The translations under genes were made by a program, and so were the position numbers. This document shows, piece after piece, positions 1 to 5,928 of a DNA stretch of 5,928 nucleotides. Every line of letters begins with the position of its first letter. Within the stretch, counting starts at the first letter, position 1. The notes beneath the pieces were generated by a model. That model saw only the letters and a program-made list of their open reading frames with translations. It made no database searches and was not told the DNA's origin. The stretch comes from Spirochaetia bacterium (GTDB taxonomy: Bacteria > Spirochaetota > UBA12135), in assembly GCA_003497555.1 (NCBI GenBank), contig DNNS01000702.1, forward strand, positions 1 to 5,928. Reading direction: 5' to 3'.

Positions 1-1196
1 AAATACTTTTTCATAAAAAAGAAATTATCTCGCTTCTCATATCTGAAACGGGAAAAACAAAAGAAAATGCAGACTATGATTTCACTATGCTCACTGATTG
101 TCTCTCATTCTACATCGAAGAAGTGAAACGTCACTATGCAGAAATAATTCCCGATCCAAACGGCCGGTGGTTTGACTATCTTTCCTATGAACCTGTCGGT
201 GTGGTCGGTGCATTTTTGGCATGGAATTTCCCGCTTTTAAATCTTGGCTATAAACTCGGCCCCGTTCTTGCAACCGGCAACACTGCCGTTATCAAGCCGT
301 CAACGCAAACACCGCTGGCAACCGCGTTTGTCGGAGAACTTTTTTCCCAGTGCGGATTTCCTTCAGGTACGATCAATATTATCCTTGGCGGGGGAGAGCC
401 GCTATATCGTGCGCTTGCTGAAAGCACGGTGCCGCGGCTTCTCACCATGATTGGTTCAACACAGGGCGGAATGGCAATGATAAAAAATTCACTTACAAAC
501 ATCAAACGCTATTCTGTGGAACTTGGCGGAAACGCGCCGGTTATTGTTTTTGAAGATGCAGATTTAACTCTTGCCGCCAAATCAATTGCTGAATTAAAAT
601 TTTCAAATGCAGGGCAAATATGCGTTGCACCGAACCGTGTGTTTGTTCATGCGTCACGATATGAAGGATTCATTGCACAAACGAAAGATATTGCGCAAAC
701 ATATAAGCCTCTTGGCGAAGGTGCGCCGGAAATTCAGCCGGTAAACTCGGAAAAAGCGCTCACGCGTATTCTTGCTTCAGTTTCATCATCGATAACACAC
801 GGAGCGAAAATTGTTTGCGGCGGAAAACGAATACCGCGCAAAGGATATTTTATTGAACCCACTATTATTCGCGATGCATCGGCTCAAATGAGTATTTGTG
901 AAGAAGAAATATTCGGCCCTGTTATGCCGATTGTTTCGTTTACGGATAATAACACGATATTCGATGCGGCTAATAATAACAATGCGGGGCTATCGGCGTA
1001 TGTGTTCACAGAAAATCTCTCCCGCGCACTTTCAGCAGTAAGAGAGTTACAATTCGGAAATATCATTGTTAACGGTATTCGTTATGCAATTGAACTTCCG
1101 CACGGCGGGCTTAAACAGAGCGGTTACGGAAAGGACGCCAGCCGGCACGCTCTTGGTGAATACTATGATATAAAGCGTATATCTATCAGGAAATAA
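1..1196 (+). CDS. NAD(P)-dependent aldehyde dehydrogenase, 5' end missing
   Basis: The frame is open from base 3, where residues before the first internal Met (base 87) read as a normal family segment containing ETGKT, so that Met is not the true start; roughly 60-90 N-terminal residues are probably lost at the window edge. Numbering from the Met at 87: AWNFP at 45-49 (catalytic Asn47), cofactor Lys70 in IKPS, a GST turn at 123-125, general-base Glu145 in VELGG, catalytic Cys179 in GQIC, and Glu274 in EEIFGP. The C-terminus ends normally after HGGLKQSGYGKD. The enzyme should oxidise an aldehyde to a carboxylic acid in the cytoplasm; the pattern is closest to succinate-semialdehyde, lactaldehyde or aminobutyraldehyde dehydrogenases, but the substrate cannot be read from sequence. 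The position after KPS is Thr73 rather than the Glu typical of strictly NAD-dependent members. An IclR regulator starts one base after the stop, so the enzyme is probably in a regulated catabolic operon. Confidence 0.95.
   Translation, partial: ILFHKKEIISLLISETGKTKENADYDFTMLTDCLSFYIEEVKRHYAEIIPDPNGRWFDYLSYEPVGVVGAFLAWNFPLLNLGYKLGPVLATGNTAVIKPSTQTPLATAFVGELFSQCGFPSGTINIILGGGEPLYRALAESTVPRLLTMIGSTQGGMAMIKNSLTNIKRYSVELGGNAPVIVFEDADLTLAAKSIAELKFSNAGQICVAPNRVFVHASRYEGFIAQTKDIAQTYKPLGEGAPEIQPVNSEKALTRILASVSSSITHGAKIVCGGKRIPRKGYFIEPTIIRDASAQMSICEEEIFGPVMPIVSFTDNNTIFDAANNNNAGLSAYVFTENLSRALSAVRELQFGNIIVNGIRYAIELPHGGLKQSGYGKDASRHALGEYYDIKRISIRK
1188..1191 (+). promoter_or_regulatory. Ribosome binding site of the IclR gene, inside the dehydrogenase 3' end
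   Basis: AGGA lies 6 bases before the ATG at 1198 and within the last codons of the dehydrogenase. The stop TAA at 1194-1196 is separated from the ATG by a single T, an arrangement that favours translational coupling and supports this start. Confidence 0.7.
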
Positions 1197-1197
1197 T

Positions 1198-1968
1198 ATG
1201 CGGGTAATTGAATCATTTTCAAAAGGCCTTAAAATTCTTGAATATATCGTGCAGTCAGGGGATATAAAAATATCCGACGCCGCAGAACATTTTGATATGC
1301 CCAGTTCCAACATGACGTTATTCTTTAATTCGCTTTACACGGAAGGGTATATTTTGAAAAACCCACGCAAGGCATATAGTGCATCACAGAAACTTTCACT
1401 TCTTGCGGAAAAAATTAAAAACAAAAACGCGGCGATAATGGAAGCATGCAGAGAACCAATGAACGAACTTTTTGCTGCATACGGCGAAATGACTCTTCTT
1501 GGTATTCTAGAACAAAAACGCGTTATTTTTATTGAACGCATTCAATCTGATAAAAATATACGCATTGCCGATGATTATACAACGTCATATATTCCGCATG
1601 TCACTGCCGCGGGCAAGGCGATTATTTCTGCGTATCCGGAAACCATGATCCGTGAATATGTAGAAACTGCCGATCTCAGGCGATTCACCGATAAAACACT
1701 TATCACTAAAAAAGCCGTTTTGGAAGAACTTATGCGCGCCAAAGAAAACGGATATGCGCTTAACCGCGGAGAATATGAAGCCGACATTATGGCGGTATCG
1801 ACTGCAGTGCTTGATAACGGAATACCCTGCGCATCGCTTACGGTTCAATTTCCCGCTTACCGTTTTTCTGAAAACGATCTTGTGCACTATGCAAAATCTC
1901 TAATAGCTTCGGCAAAATCCGCATCGTCTCATTTACAAAAAAACTCGAAACCTCGAAGCGCCTCATAA
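1198..1968 (+). CDS. IclR-family transcriptional regulator
   Basis: The 256-residue length is typical of the family. Residues about 5-65 form the winged helix-turn-helix: SKGLKILEYI opens helix 1, the segment around MPSSNMTLFFNSL (34-46) is the recognition region, and GYIL leads into the wing. Residues about 80-245 form the IclR effector-binding domain, recognised by TAAGKA (136-141) after a short loop, NRGEYEADIMAVSTAV (189-204), and the strand with CASLTVQFP. Such proteins bind as dimers or tetramers near catabolic promoters and respond to a small-molecule metabolite. The gene follows the aldehyde dehydrogenase with a one-base gap, so it probably controls that operon; its effector may be the dehydrogenase's substrate or product. 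The basic, serine-rich tail (KNSKPRSAS) is likely disordered. No hairpin terminator is visible after the stop. Family is certain; the regulated pathway is inference. Confidence 0.95.
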   Translation: MRVIESFSKGLKILEYIVQSGDIKISDAAEHFDMPSSNMTLFFNSLYTEGYILKNPRKAYSASQKLSLLAEKIKNKNAAIMEACREPMNELFAAYGEMTLLGILEQKRVIFIERIQSDKNIRIADDYTTSYIPHVTAAGKAIISAYPETMIREYVETADLRRFTDKTLITKKAVLEELMRAKENGYALNRGEYEADIMAVSTAVLDNGIPCASLTVQFPAYRFSENDLVHYAKSLIASAKSASSHLQKNSKPRSAS

Positions 1969-2142
1969 TAAAATATATGCATAAGTTTAATTATTATTTA
2001 TTTTCTGCAGCTTTATTTGTAAATTGGTTAATTTCTTCAGATTGGAATATTGTTGGCGAAAAAATAATTAATTAGGATTGTTTTTATGAAACAATTATTA
2101 TTTTTTCTTGCCGCCGCAATGAACATTTTGGATGAATATTTT
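1969..2142. other. AT-rich intergenic stretch without a recognised gene
   Basis: No gene, tRNA or terminator hairpin is evident. An ATG at 2086 has AGGA at 2074-2077 and opens a 92-codon + strand frame (to 2364), but its downstream half is antisense to the Walker A reading frame at 2143-2313 and its last codons come from the palindrome, so I do not annotate it as a gene. A weak possible + strand promoter (TTGGTT at 2024-2029, TATTGT at 2048-2053, 18-base spacer) is too poor to call. Confidence 0.5.
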
Positions 2143-2313
2143 TTAAGGAAGCCCGGCAAAAAAACGCGGAGCGCTGATTACCAGCACCTGATTAGCGCAG
2201 ATATTTTTAGCCAGAGTGGTTTTGCCGCATTGTCTGGGCCCGGCAATAAAAATCATGGATTTTCTGGAAAGCAGGGCGGCGAATATTTTTTTGTATACAG
2301 CACGGTTGGTCAT
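2143..2313 (-). pseudogene. Remnant of an AAA_14/DUF4143-type P-loop ATPase gene (internally deleted)
   Basis: The minus strand reads ATG at 2313-2311 to TAA at 2145-2143, 56 residues. Residues 5-24 match the usual lead-in to the nucleotide site (a helix, then MIFIA), and residues 25-32 are a perfect Walker A motif, GPRQCGKT, followed by TLAKNI. GPRQxGKTT is the hallmark wording of the AAA_14 (PF13173)/DUF4143 ATPase family, whose members are usually several hundred residues. Walker B and all the rest are absent. Residues 42-56 (QVLVISAPRFFAGLP, then stop) look like the hydrophobic strand plus short helix that ends many DUF4143 proteins, so I infer an in-frame deletion joining the N-terminal part to the C-terminal tail near residue 40. 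A short repeat cluster (2171-2198) lies at that junction. The gene is opposite to its neighbours and has its own promoter-like sequence. The Walker A is clear; the deletion model is inference. It could still be a short expressed peptide. Confidence 0.6.
2171..2198. repeat. Short direct plus inverted repeat at the inferred deletion junction
   Basis: CTGATTA occurs at 2174-2180 and again at 2188-2194 with a 7-base spacer. The same stretch folds as a 10-pair stem (2171-2180 with 2189-2198, two G-T pairs, 8-base loop). It lies where the ATPase remnant passes from the post-Walker A segment to the tail-like segment, so the repeats may have mediated or resulted from the deletion. Confidence 0.4.
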
Positions 2314-2320
2314 GCCGGCT

Positions 2321-2348
2321 ATTTTACACTATACCCTAAAAAAGTCAA
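2321..2348 (-). promoter_or_regulatory. Minus-strand sigma70-like promoter for the ATPase remnant
   Basis: On the minus strand TTGACT (2348-2343) and TAAAAT (2326-2321) are separated by 16 bases, close to the consensus layout. A start site about 7 bases beyond the -10 would fall near 2314, essentially at the ATG at 2313. No Shine-Dalgarno sequence precedes that ATG, so the transcript would be leaderless or nearly so. The -35 lies at the centre of the palindrome at 2332-2363. Confidence 0.45.
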
Positions 2349-2363
2349 GACTTTTTTAGGGTA
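2332..2363. repeat. Perfect 15-bp inverted repeat with 2-base centre
   Basis: The left arm TACCCTAAAAAAGTC (2332-2346) and right arm GACTTTTTTAGGGTA (2349-2363) are exact reverse complements around AA. It overlaps the -35 element of the minus-strand promoter, so it could be the operator of a dimeric repressor. As RNA it would form a hairpin, but no T-tract follows on either strand, so a standard rho-independent terminator is unlikely. A transposon-end or dispersed-repeat origin is also possible. Confidence 0.75.
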
Positions 2364-2376
2364 GACCTTAAAAAAG
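2351..2376 (+). promoter_or_regulatory. Alternative hairpin formed with a third repeat arm, upstream of the GH127 gene
   Basis: ACCTTAAAAAAG (2365-2376) is an imperfect copy of the palindrome's left arm. It can pair with 2351-2362 over 12 pairs with one G-U, leaving a nominal 2-base loop that would in practice open by a pair or so. Pairing 2351-2363 with the left arm excludes pairing it with this third arm, which resembles a switchable leader. The low GC of both stems and the lack of a U-run keep this tentative. Confidence 0.3.
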
Positions 2377-2419
2377 CCAGACAAGAAATACGATATTTAT
2401 TTTATTATTAAACCGTCAT

Positions 2420-2425
2420 AAGGAG
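2420..2425 (+). promoter_or_regulatory. Ribosome binding site of the GH127 gene
   Basis: AAGGAG lies 6 bases before the ATG at 2432. This strong Shine-Dalgarno match fixes the start. No convincing -35/-10 pair is visible between 2377 and 2419; that stretch is AT-rich. Confidence 0.8.
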
Positions 2426-2431
2426 AAAAAA

Positions 2432-4516
2432 ATGATAATACCTAAAAGCAGCAGCGCTTACGGAAAAACGGAAAGCCCCTTTGCTTCGCAGCATAGTACA
2501 GATCTTTTTTCTGTAAAGTGGGAAAATGGCTTCTGGAAAGATCGTTTTGAACAGTGCCGAAAGACAACAATTCCGCATTTAAAAAAATCTTTTGAAGATC
2601 CCCGGGGAACAGGCTGTATTCATAATTTTGAAGTTAAAGCCGGGATAAAAAAAGGCGATTTTTACGGTACTGAGTGGCAGGATGAATTTCTTTATAAATG
2701 GATGGAAGCGCAGTGTTATATTTATACTCAAACCGGCGATCAAGAAATACTGCAGGAGCTTGACCCGATCATCAGTCTGATAGGCAAAGCCCAGGATAAA
2801 GACGGGTACATTGCTACCCAAATTTTGCGGTATAAAGAGCGTTTTCTTTCGCCTCATCATCATGAGCTTTATGTTATGGGGCATATGATCACTGCGGCCT
2901 GCGCGCATAAGCTTGCAACCGGGCAAAATAACTTTCTGGACATTGCGGTAAAATGCGCAGATTTTCTGCATGCTTTTTTCATGCCGAAAAACCTCCGTTA
3001 TGCGCATTTCGGAATTAATCCTTCTTACATAATGGCCTGTGTGGATTTGTACCGGATAACCGGCGCGCAGAAATATCTTGATCTGGCAAACTGCTTTATT
3101 GACATGCGCGGATCGGCTCCGCGCTCGCGCATGCGCCAGGCCGGAGACCTAAACGACCAAGGAAGTATAAATATCAGGCAGGGCATATTCCTTGAAGATC
3201 TGCCGGAGGCTGACCGTCCGATTCCGCCGACCAATCATGACGGAGCAGGCGGGGGGGATCTTAATCAAACGCGCATTCCACTCCGGCAGGAAACCGAAGT
3301 AGCCGGACATTCGGTTTTCTGGTCATATTTGTATGCCGGCGCAGCTGATGCTTTTATGGAAACAGGCGATGTATCCCTGAAAAAATCTCTGCAAAAATTG
3401 TGGGAAGATGTTGCCTTTACCAAGCTTTATATTACCGGCGGAGCTGCTGCTGTACATCGCGGCTTTCATGTGCGCGACGGAGAAAATCCCTGGACTGCAG
3501 ATCAGGTGCATGAAGCAGTGGGGCATCGGTATGATCTTCCGGGCTTTAGCGCGTATAATGAAACCTGCGCACAAATCGGTAATTTTATGTGGAATTACCG
3601 TATGCTGCTGCTTAACGGCGAAGTGAAATATGCTGATATTATGGAAAACACCATTTACAACAGTATTATTTCCGGAATCGGTATTGAAGGGAAAAGCTGG
3701 TTTTACACCAATCCATTACGCTGGTTCGGCCGCGATCACAAATTACTCTCGCAGGACGCTTATGAGCGTTTTCAGCCTGGAGAAAAGCATATTTGCTGTC
3801 CGTCCAATTTGCTGCGTACAGTTGCGGGCATGCATAATTTTATGTATACCCAAACCAGCAGCGGCCTGGCCGTGAATATGTACGGCTCCAGCAGATTTGA
3901 AGGAACATTTACCGGAGGAGGCAGTATTACTTTACGGCAGGAAACAAATTACCCCTGGCACGGTAAAATAATTTTTTATATTGAAAAAGCCGGTAAGGAA
4001 AAATTATCACTACAGCTGCGCATTCCGGAGTGGGCGGAAGGCGCAACGCTTGCTGTAAATGGAAAAAAAATTACAAAAAATTTAAAGCCGGTTTCTTATG
4101 CCGGACTCTCCCGTATCTGGAAAACCGGAGACACTGTTACTTTGAATTTACCTTTCAAACCGCGCCTGCTTACAGCTCATCCTTATGTGGAATCTGCGGT
4201 AAACCAGGCTGCTGTTGCCTGCGGCCCGATCATTTACTGCCTGGAATCTCCGGATTTGCCGAAAAATACAGATATTTCGCAGGTACATATACCGCGCAAT
4301 GCCAAATTTACAGTAAAATATGAACCGCAACTTTTGGGCGGAATTAATATTCTGGAAACTATCGCGCTAATTTCCGGAAAAACAAACTGGAAAGGAAAAC
4401 TTTATCAGGAAACAAAAAATTTTTCTATGAAAAAACAGAAAATTCGGCTGATACCTTATTTTGTCTGGGCTAACCGCGGCATTTCAAAAATGAGTGTTTG
4501 GCTGCCGCTCGGTTAA
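2432..4516 (+). CDS. Glycoside hydrolase family 127-like (DUF1680) enzyme, putative beta-L-arabinofuranosidase
   Basis: The 694 residues fit the Glyco_hydro_127 (PF07944) fold: an (alpha/alpha)6 barrel over about residues 25-475, then beta-sandwich domains to the end (IRLIPYFVWANRG near 671-683 is the usual final motif). By comparison with Bifidobacterium HypBA1 from memory, the metal ligands are Glu377 and Cys379 (NETCA) and the Cys455-Cys456 pair (CCPSN), with Cys455 as nucleophile; Glu361 lies exactly 16 residues before Glu377, the spacing of the acid/base Glu322 and Glu338. His144 (HELY) and His293 (VAGHS) fit substrate-binding histidines. The position expected for a third, His194, seems to be Asn196. 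Two extra segments, around 227-283 and 340-360, lengthen the barrel. No signal peptide is present, so it should act in the cytoplasm on imported oligosaccharides. The family also includes other furanosidase activities, so the exact sugar is open. A secreted glycosidase gene follows 108 bases later, probably in the same degradation locus. Confidence 0.92.
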   Translation: MIIPKSSSAYGKTESPFASQHSTDLFSVKWENGFWKDRFEQCRKTTIPHLKKSFEDPRGTGCIHNFEVKAGIKKGDFYGTEWQDEFLYKWMEAQCYIYTQTGDQEILQELDPIISLIGKAQDKDGYIATQILRYKERFLSPHHHELYVMGHMITAACAHKLATGQNNFLDIAVKCADFLHAFFMPKNLRYAHFGINPSYIMACVDLYRITGAQKYLDLANCFIDMRGSAPRSRMRQAGDLNDQGSINIRQGIFLEDLPEADRPIPPTNHDGAGGGDLNQTRIPLRQETEVAGHSVFWSYLYAGAADAFMETGDVSLKKSLQKLWEDVAFTKLYITGGAAAVHRGFHVRDGENPWTADQVHEAVGHRYDLPGFSAYNETCAQIGNFMWNYRMLLLNGEVKYADIMENTIYNSIISGIGIEGKSWFYTNPLRWFGRDHKLLSQDAYERFQPGEKHICCPSNLLRTVAGMHNFMYTQTSSGLAVNMYGSSRFEGTFTGGGSITLRQETNYPWHGKIIFYIEKAGKEKLSLQLRIPEWAEGATLAVNGKKITKNLKPVSYAGLSRIWKTGDTVTLNLPFKPRLLTAHPYVESAVNQAAVACGPIIYCLESPDLPKNTDISQVHIPRNAKFTVKYEPQLLGGINILETIALISGKTNWKGKLYQETKNFSMKKQKIRLIPYFVWANRGISKMSVWLPLG

Positions 4517-4613
4517 ACTTTTAAAAAATAATTTATTTTCATTCTGGTTAAATAGAAAAAAGAAAAATTGATTAGCGTTTTTGTGATTCTTTTATCATAA
4601 TGACATATTATAT

Positions 4614-4619
4614 GGAGGT
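4614..4619 (+). promoter_or_regulatory. Ribosome binding site of the secreted glycosidase gene
   Basis: GGAGGT sits 5 bases before the ATG at 4625, an almost perfect anti-16S match that decides the start. The 4517-4613 gap is AT-rich with no GC-rich terminator hairpin, so read-through from the GH127 gene is likely. Confidence 0.85.
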
Positions 4620-4624
4620 ATTTT

Positions 4625-5928
4625 ATGATTAGAAAAAAAATTCTTTTCAATCTAATGTCGGGGCTAATATTTTTTATCGCCAATCCGCTTTTTTCCGCAC
4701 CTGATACAAGTTTGTCCATTTTTTCCGATGCCCTGCCGGAGCAATGGGCGCTGTTCAGCGGCAAAGGCGTTGAGCCGTTACTATCTGCTGATCCACGACC
4801 GCATATCAGCCTGACATATAAAGGCGCGGCGCCTTTTGGCTTCATGAAAATGAACTGCCGGCTATCTGAACATGCTTTGCTGCTAAATGTTGATCAGCCG
4901 GAGCAATATGCCCTAGTTTTTTATTTAAACAGCGGCAACGATTCATTCGGAGTAAACTGTGGCGGGCAACAAATACAGGTGCGTCTGGATTTTTTTACCG
5001 CAAATGCAGAAGAATACTCGTCAGACTATATCAAATGCCGGGAATTCATTGACCATGGCGCCATTGACAGTGACAGTACGACCTGGCAGAAAACGGAAAT
5101 ACCGTTTCATCTTTTCAATCCCCGAAAAAAAGAGTTGGACTCAATAAAAGCACTCTGGCTGCAATTTGCAAACAGCGATATTCCCCGCGCGGGAATATCT
5201 ATTGCTGATATTTCCCTGCAACGCCAGACCATCAAGATTAAAAAACAAACCATAATGGATGATGAAAGTTTTTGTGAATTTAAAGAAATCCCGCAGCGCT
5301 TGCTTATGCCCAAAAATGCCCGGATAAGCATTGAAGGGCCGAATCTGGTGGTAAATGGCAAACCGCGCTTTATCATCGGCACGCAAGTATCAGCTGCGCC
5401 GGATCAAGGCGTGGAAGGACCGCCGACTATCGGTTATCATGAAAAATATAAATGGATCTATGAAAAACTGCCTGACTATGAAACTTGTCAACGCCTGGGT
5501 TTTGACAGTATGGGATTTTTTGTGCCTGGCGATTGGATGCTGGAGTTTGACCAAAATGTGGCCTGGAACCGCAAGCCGGAATCATTCAAACGCCTTTTTT
5601 CATTTTTACAAGAAATACATCTGCCGCTTTACGTTGATTTTACCCTGTTTCCGCATGTGCATGGAAAACTCACCGAAATGCCAGGCTTTCCGCCAGCCGC
5701 CAAAATGAATCCTTCATACAAACAGCATTGGCTGCCATTTAATACTGACACCGAAGAAGGCATGTCTTATCTTCGCCGTTTTTGGGAATATGGAGCACGT
5801 CTCATGGTGGACCGCGGATTTACTCCGTTTTTTTACGAGCTTTTTAATGAACCGTCGTATTTCAGTACATCGCCGCAAAACCGTCAGCGTTTTCAGCTGG
5901 CTCTTAAGCAAAACTACCAAACCATAGA
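4625..5928 (+). CDS. Secreted multidomain glycoside hydrolase (clan GH-A-like), 3' end missing
   Basis: The frame is open for 434 codons to the window edge without a stop. Residues 1-24 are a signal peptide: basic MIRKK, hydrophobic core, and a cleavage region near LFSA (22-25). Residues about 27-220 are rich in predicted beta strands and end in a DIPRAGISIADISLQ-like pattern, as in galactose-binding/carbohydrate-binding jelly rolls, though I cannot name the family. From 238 (GPNLVVNGKPRFIIGTQ) it enters a TIM barrel of the kind seen in GH2/GH5/GH42-like enzymes, continuing with a helix then LGFDSMGFFVPGDW. FYELFNEPSYF holds Asn408-Glu409-Pro410, the Asn-Glu pair that marks strand 4 and the acid/base residue of clan GH-A; the nucleophile strand lies beyond the window. 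It should act in the periplasm or outside the cell on a plant-type polysaccharide. The context with a GH127 enzyme hints at arabinose- or galactose-containing substrates, but the GH family and linkage are not determined. Confidence 0.82.
   Translation, partial: MIRKKILFNLMSGLIFFIANPLFSAPDTSLSIFSDALPEQWALFSGKGVEPLLSADPRPHISLTYKGAAPFGFMKMNCRLSEHALLLNVDQPEQYALVFYLNSGNDSFGVNCGGQQIQVRLDFFTANAEEYSSDYIKCREFIDHGAIDSDSTTWQKTEIPFHLFNPRKKELDSIKALWLQFANSDIPRAGISIADISLQRQTIKIKKQTIMDDESFCEFKEIPQRLLMPKNARISIEGPNLVVNGKPRFIIGTQVSAAPDQGVEGPPTIGYHEKYKWIYEKLPDYETCQRLGFDSMGFFVPGDWMLEFDQNVAWNRKPESFKRLFSFLQEIHLPLYVDFTLFPHVHGKLTEMPGFPPAAKMNPSYKQHWLPFNTDTEEGMSYLRRFWEYGARLMVDRGFTPFFYELFNEPSYFSTSPQNRQRFQLALKQNYQTI

Noticed and set aside
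2151..2246. Direct repeat GCCCGGCAA at 2151-2159 and 2238-2246
   Set aside because: Nine bases only; both copies fall in the ATPase remnant and encode Ala-Gly in different contexts, so it is likely coincidental.
2332..2363. Rho-independent terminator
   Set aside because: The GC content of the stem is low, the loop would have to open to about 4-6 bases, and no T-tract follows on either strand.
2086..2364. A 92-codon + strand frame with an upstream AGGA and a hydrophobic N-terminus
   Set aside because: Its region 2143-2313 is antisense to a recognisable Walker A frame, its last residues and stop come from the palindrome, and the protein resembles nothing I know.
2579..3007. Long minus-strand frame (142 codons) opposite the GH127 gene
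   Set aside because: It is antisense to a gene with conserved catalytic motifs and shows no recognisable domain; a shadow frame.
4568..4611. Possible promoter before the secreted glycosidase (TTGTGA or TTGATT with TATTAT or TATCAT)
   Set aside because: Spacers are 19 bases, and the TATTAT option would start transcription on top of the ribosome binding site.
4820..4836. GC-rich hairpin (8-base arms around one base) early in the secreted glycosidase gene
   Set aside because: It lies inside a clear coding frame, has a one-base centre and encodes ordinary residues (KGAAPF); chance is sufficient.
4513..4845. Minus-strand frame of 110 codons spanning the intergenic gap
   Set aside because: It overlaps the signal peptide and N-terminal domain of the + strand glycosidase and has no recognisable features.
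5177..5199. Inverted repeat GATATTCCC / GGGAATATC with a 5-base loop
   Set aside because: It is inside the coding region of a beta-rich domain; similar SDIP and ADIS codons also create a nearby partial repeat. No regulatory context.

Overview
The window carries two functional blocks on the + strand, separated by a small scar region that holds the remains of a third, oppositely oriented gene. Base composition is moderate and intergenic regions are AT-rich. Ribosome binding sites are conventional purine-rich ones (AGGA, AAGGAG, GGAGGT). The mix of a DUF1680/GH127 enzyme, a secreted glycosidase and an ATPase remnant suggests a polysaccharide-degrading, probably Gram-negative bacterium such as a Lentisphaerota, Kiritimatiellota, Bacteroidota or Spirochaetota relative. 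That assignment is inference only; no marker gene fixes the taxon.

Block 1 (1-1968) is the end of an aldehyde dehydrogenase gene, cut by the window edge, followed one base after its stop codon by an IclR-family regulator. The pair looks like a translationally coupled operon for oxidising a catabolic aldehyde under control of its own regulator.

The middle (1969-2431) has no convincing + strand gene. A 92-codon + strand frame there is best explained as the shadow of a minus-strand reading frame at 2143-2313. That frame encodes 56 residues with a clear Walker A motif (GPRQCGKT) of the AAA_14/DUF4143 ATPase type, followed almost at once by what resembles the family's C-terminal tail. I read it as an internally deleted ATPase gene. 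Just upstream of it lies a perfect 15-bp inverted repeat with a 2-nt centre, which overlaps a good minus-strand sigma70-like promoter. A third, imperfect copy of the repeat arm follows it, so two mutually exclusive hairpins are possible in the direction of the next gene.

Block 2 (2432-5928) is a polysaccharide-degradation pair. The first gene is a 694-residue GH127-family (PF07944) enzyme with the expected metal/nucleophile cysteines and acid/base glutamate, apparently cytoplasmic. The second, 108 bases later, is a secreted glycoside hydrolase with a signal peptide, an N-terminal beta-sandwich-like domain and a TIM-barrel start carrying an Asn-Glu-Pro motif. It stays open through the window end. 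A plausible division of labour is release of oligosaccharides outside the cytoplasm by the second enzyme and trimming of arabinofuranose-like residues inside by the first; this is inference.

I found no tRNA, rRNA, CRISPR array, intact insertion sequence or clear rho-independent terminator. I do not see evidence for a wholly new system. The parts most worth a second look are the ATPase scar with its palindrome and the divergent GH127 active site.
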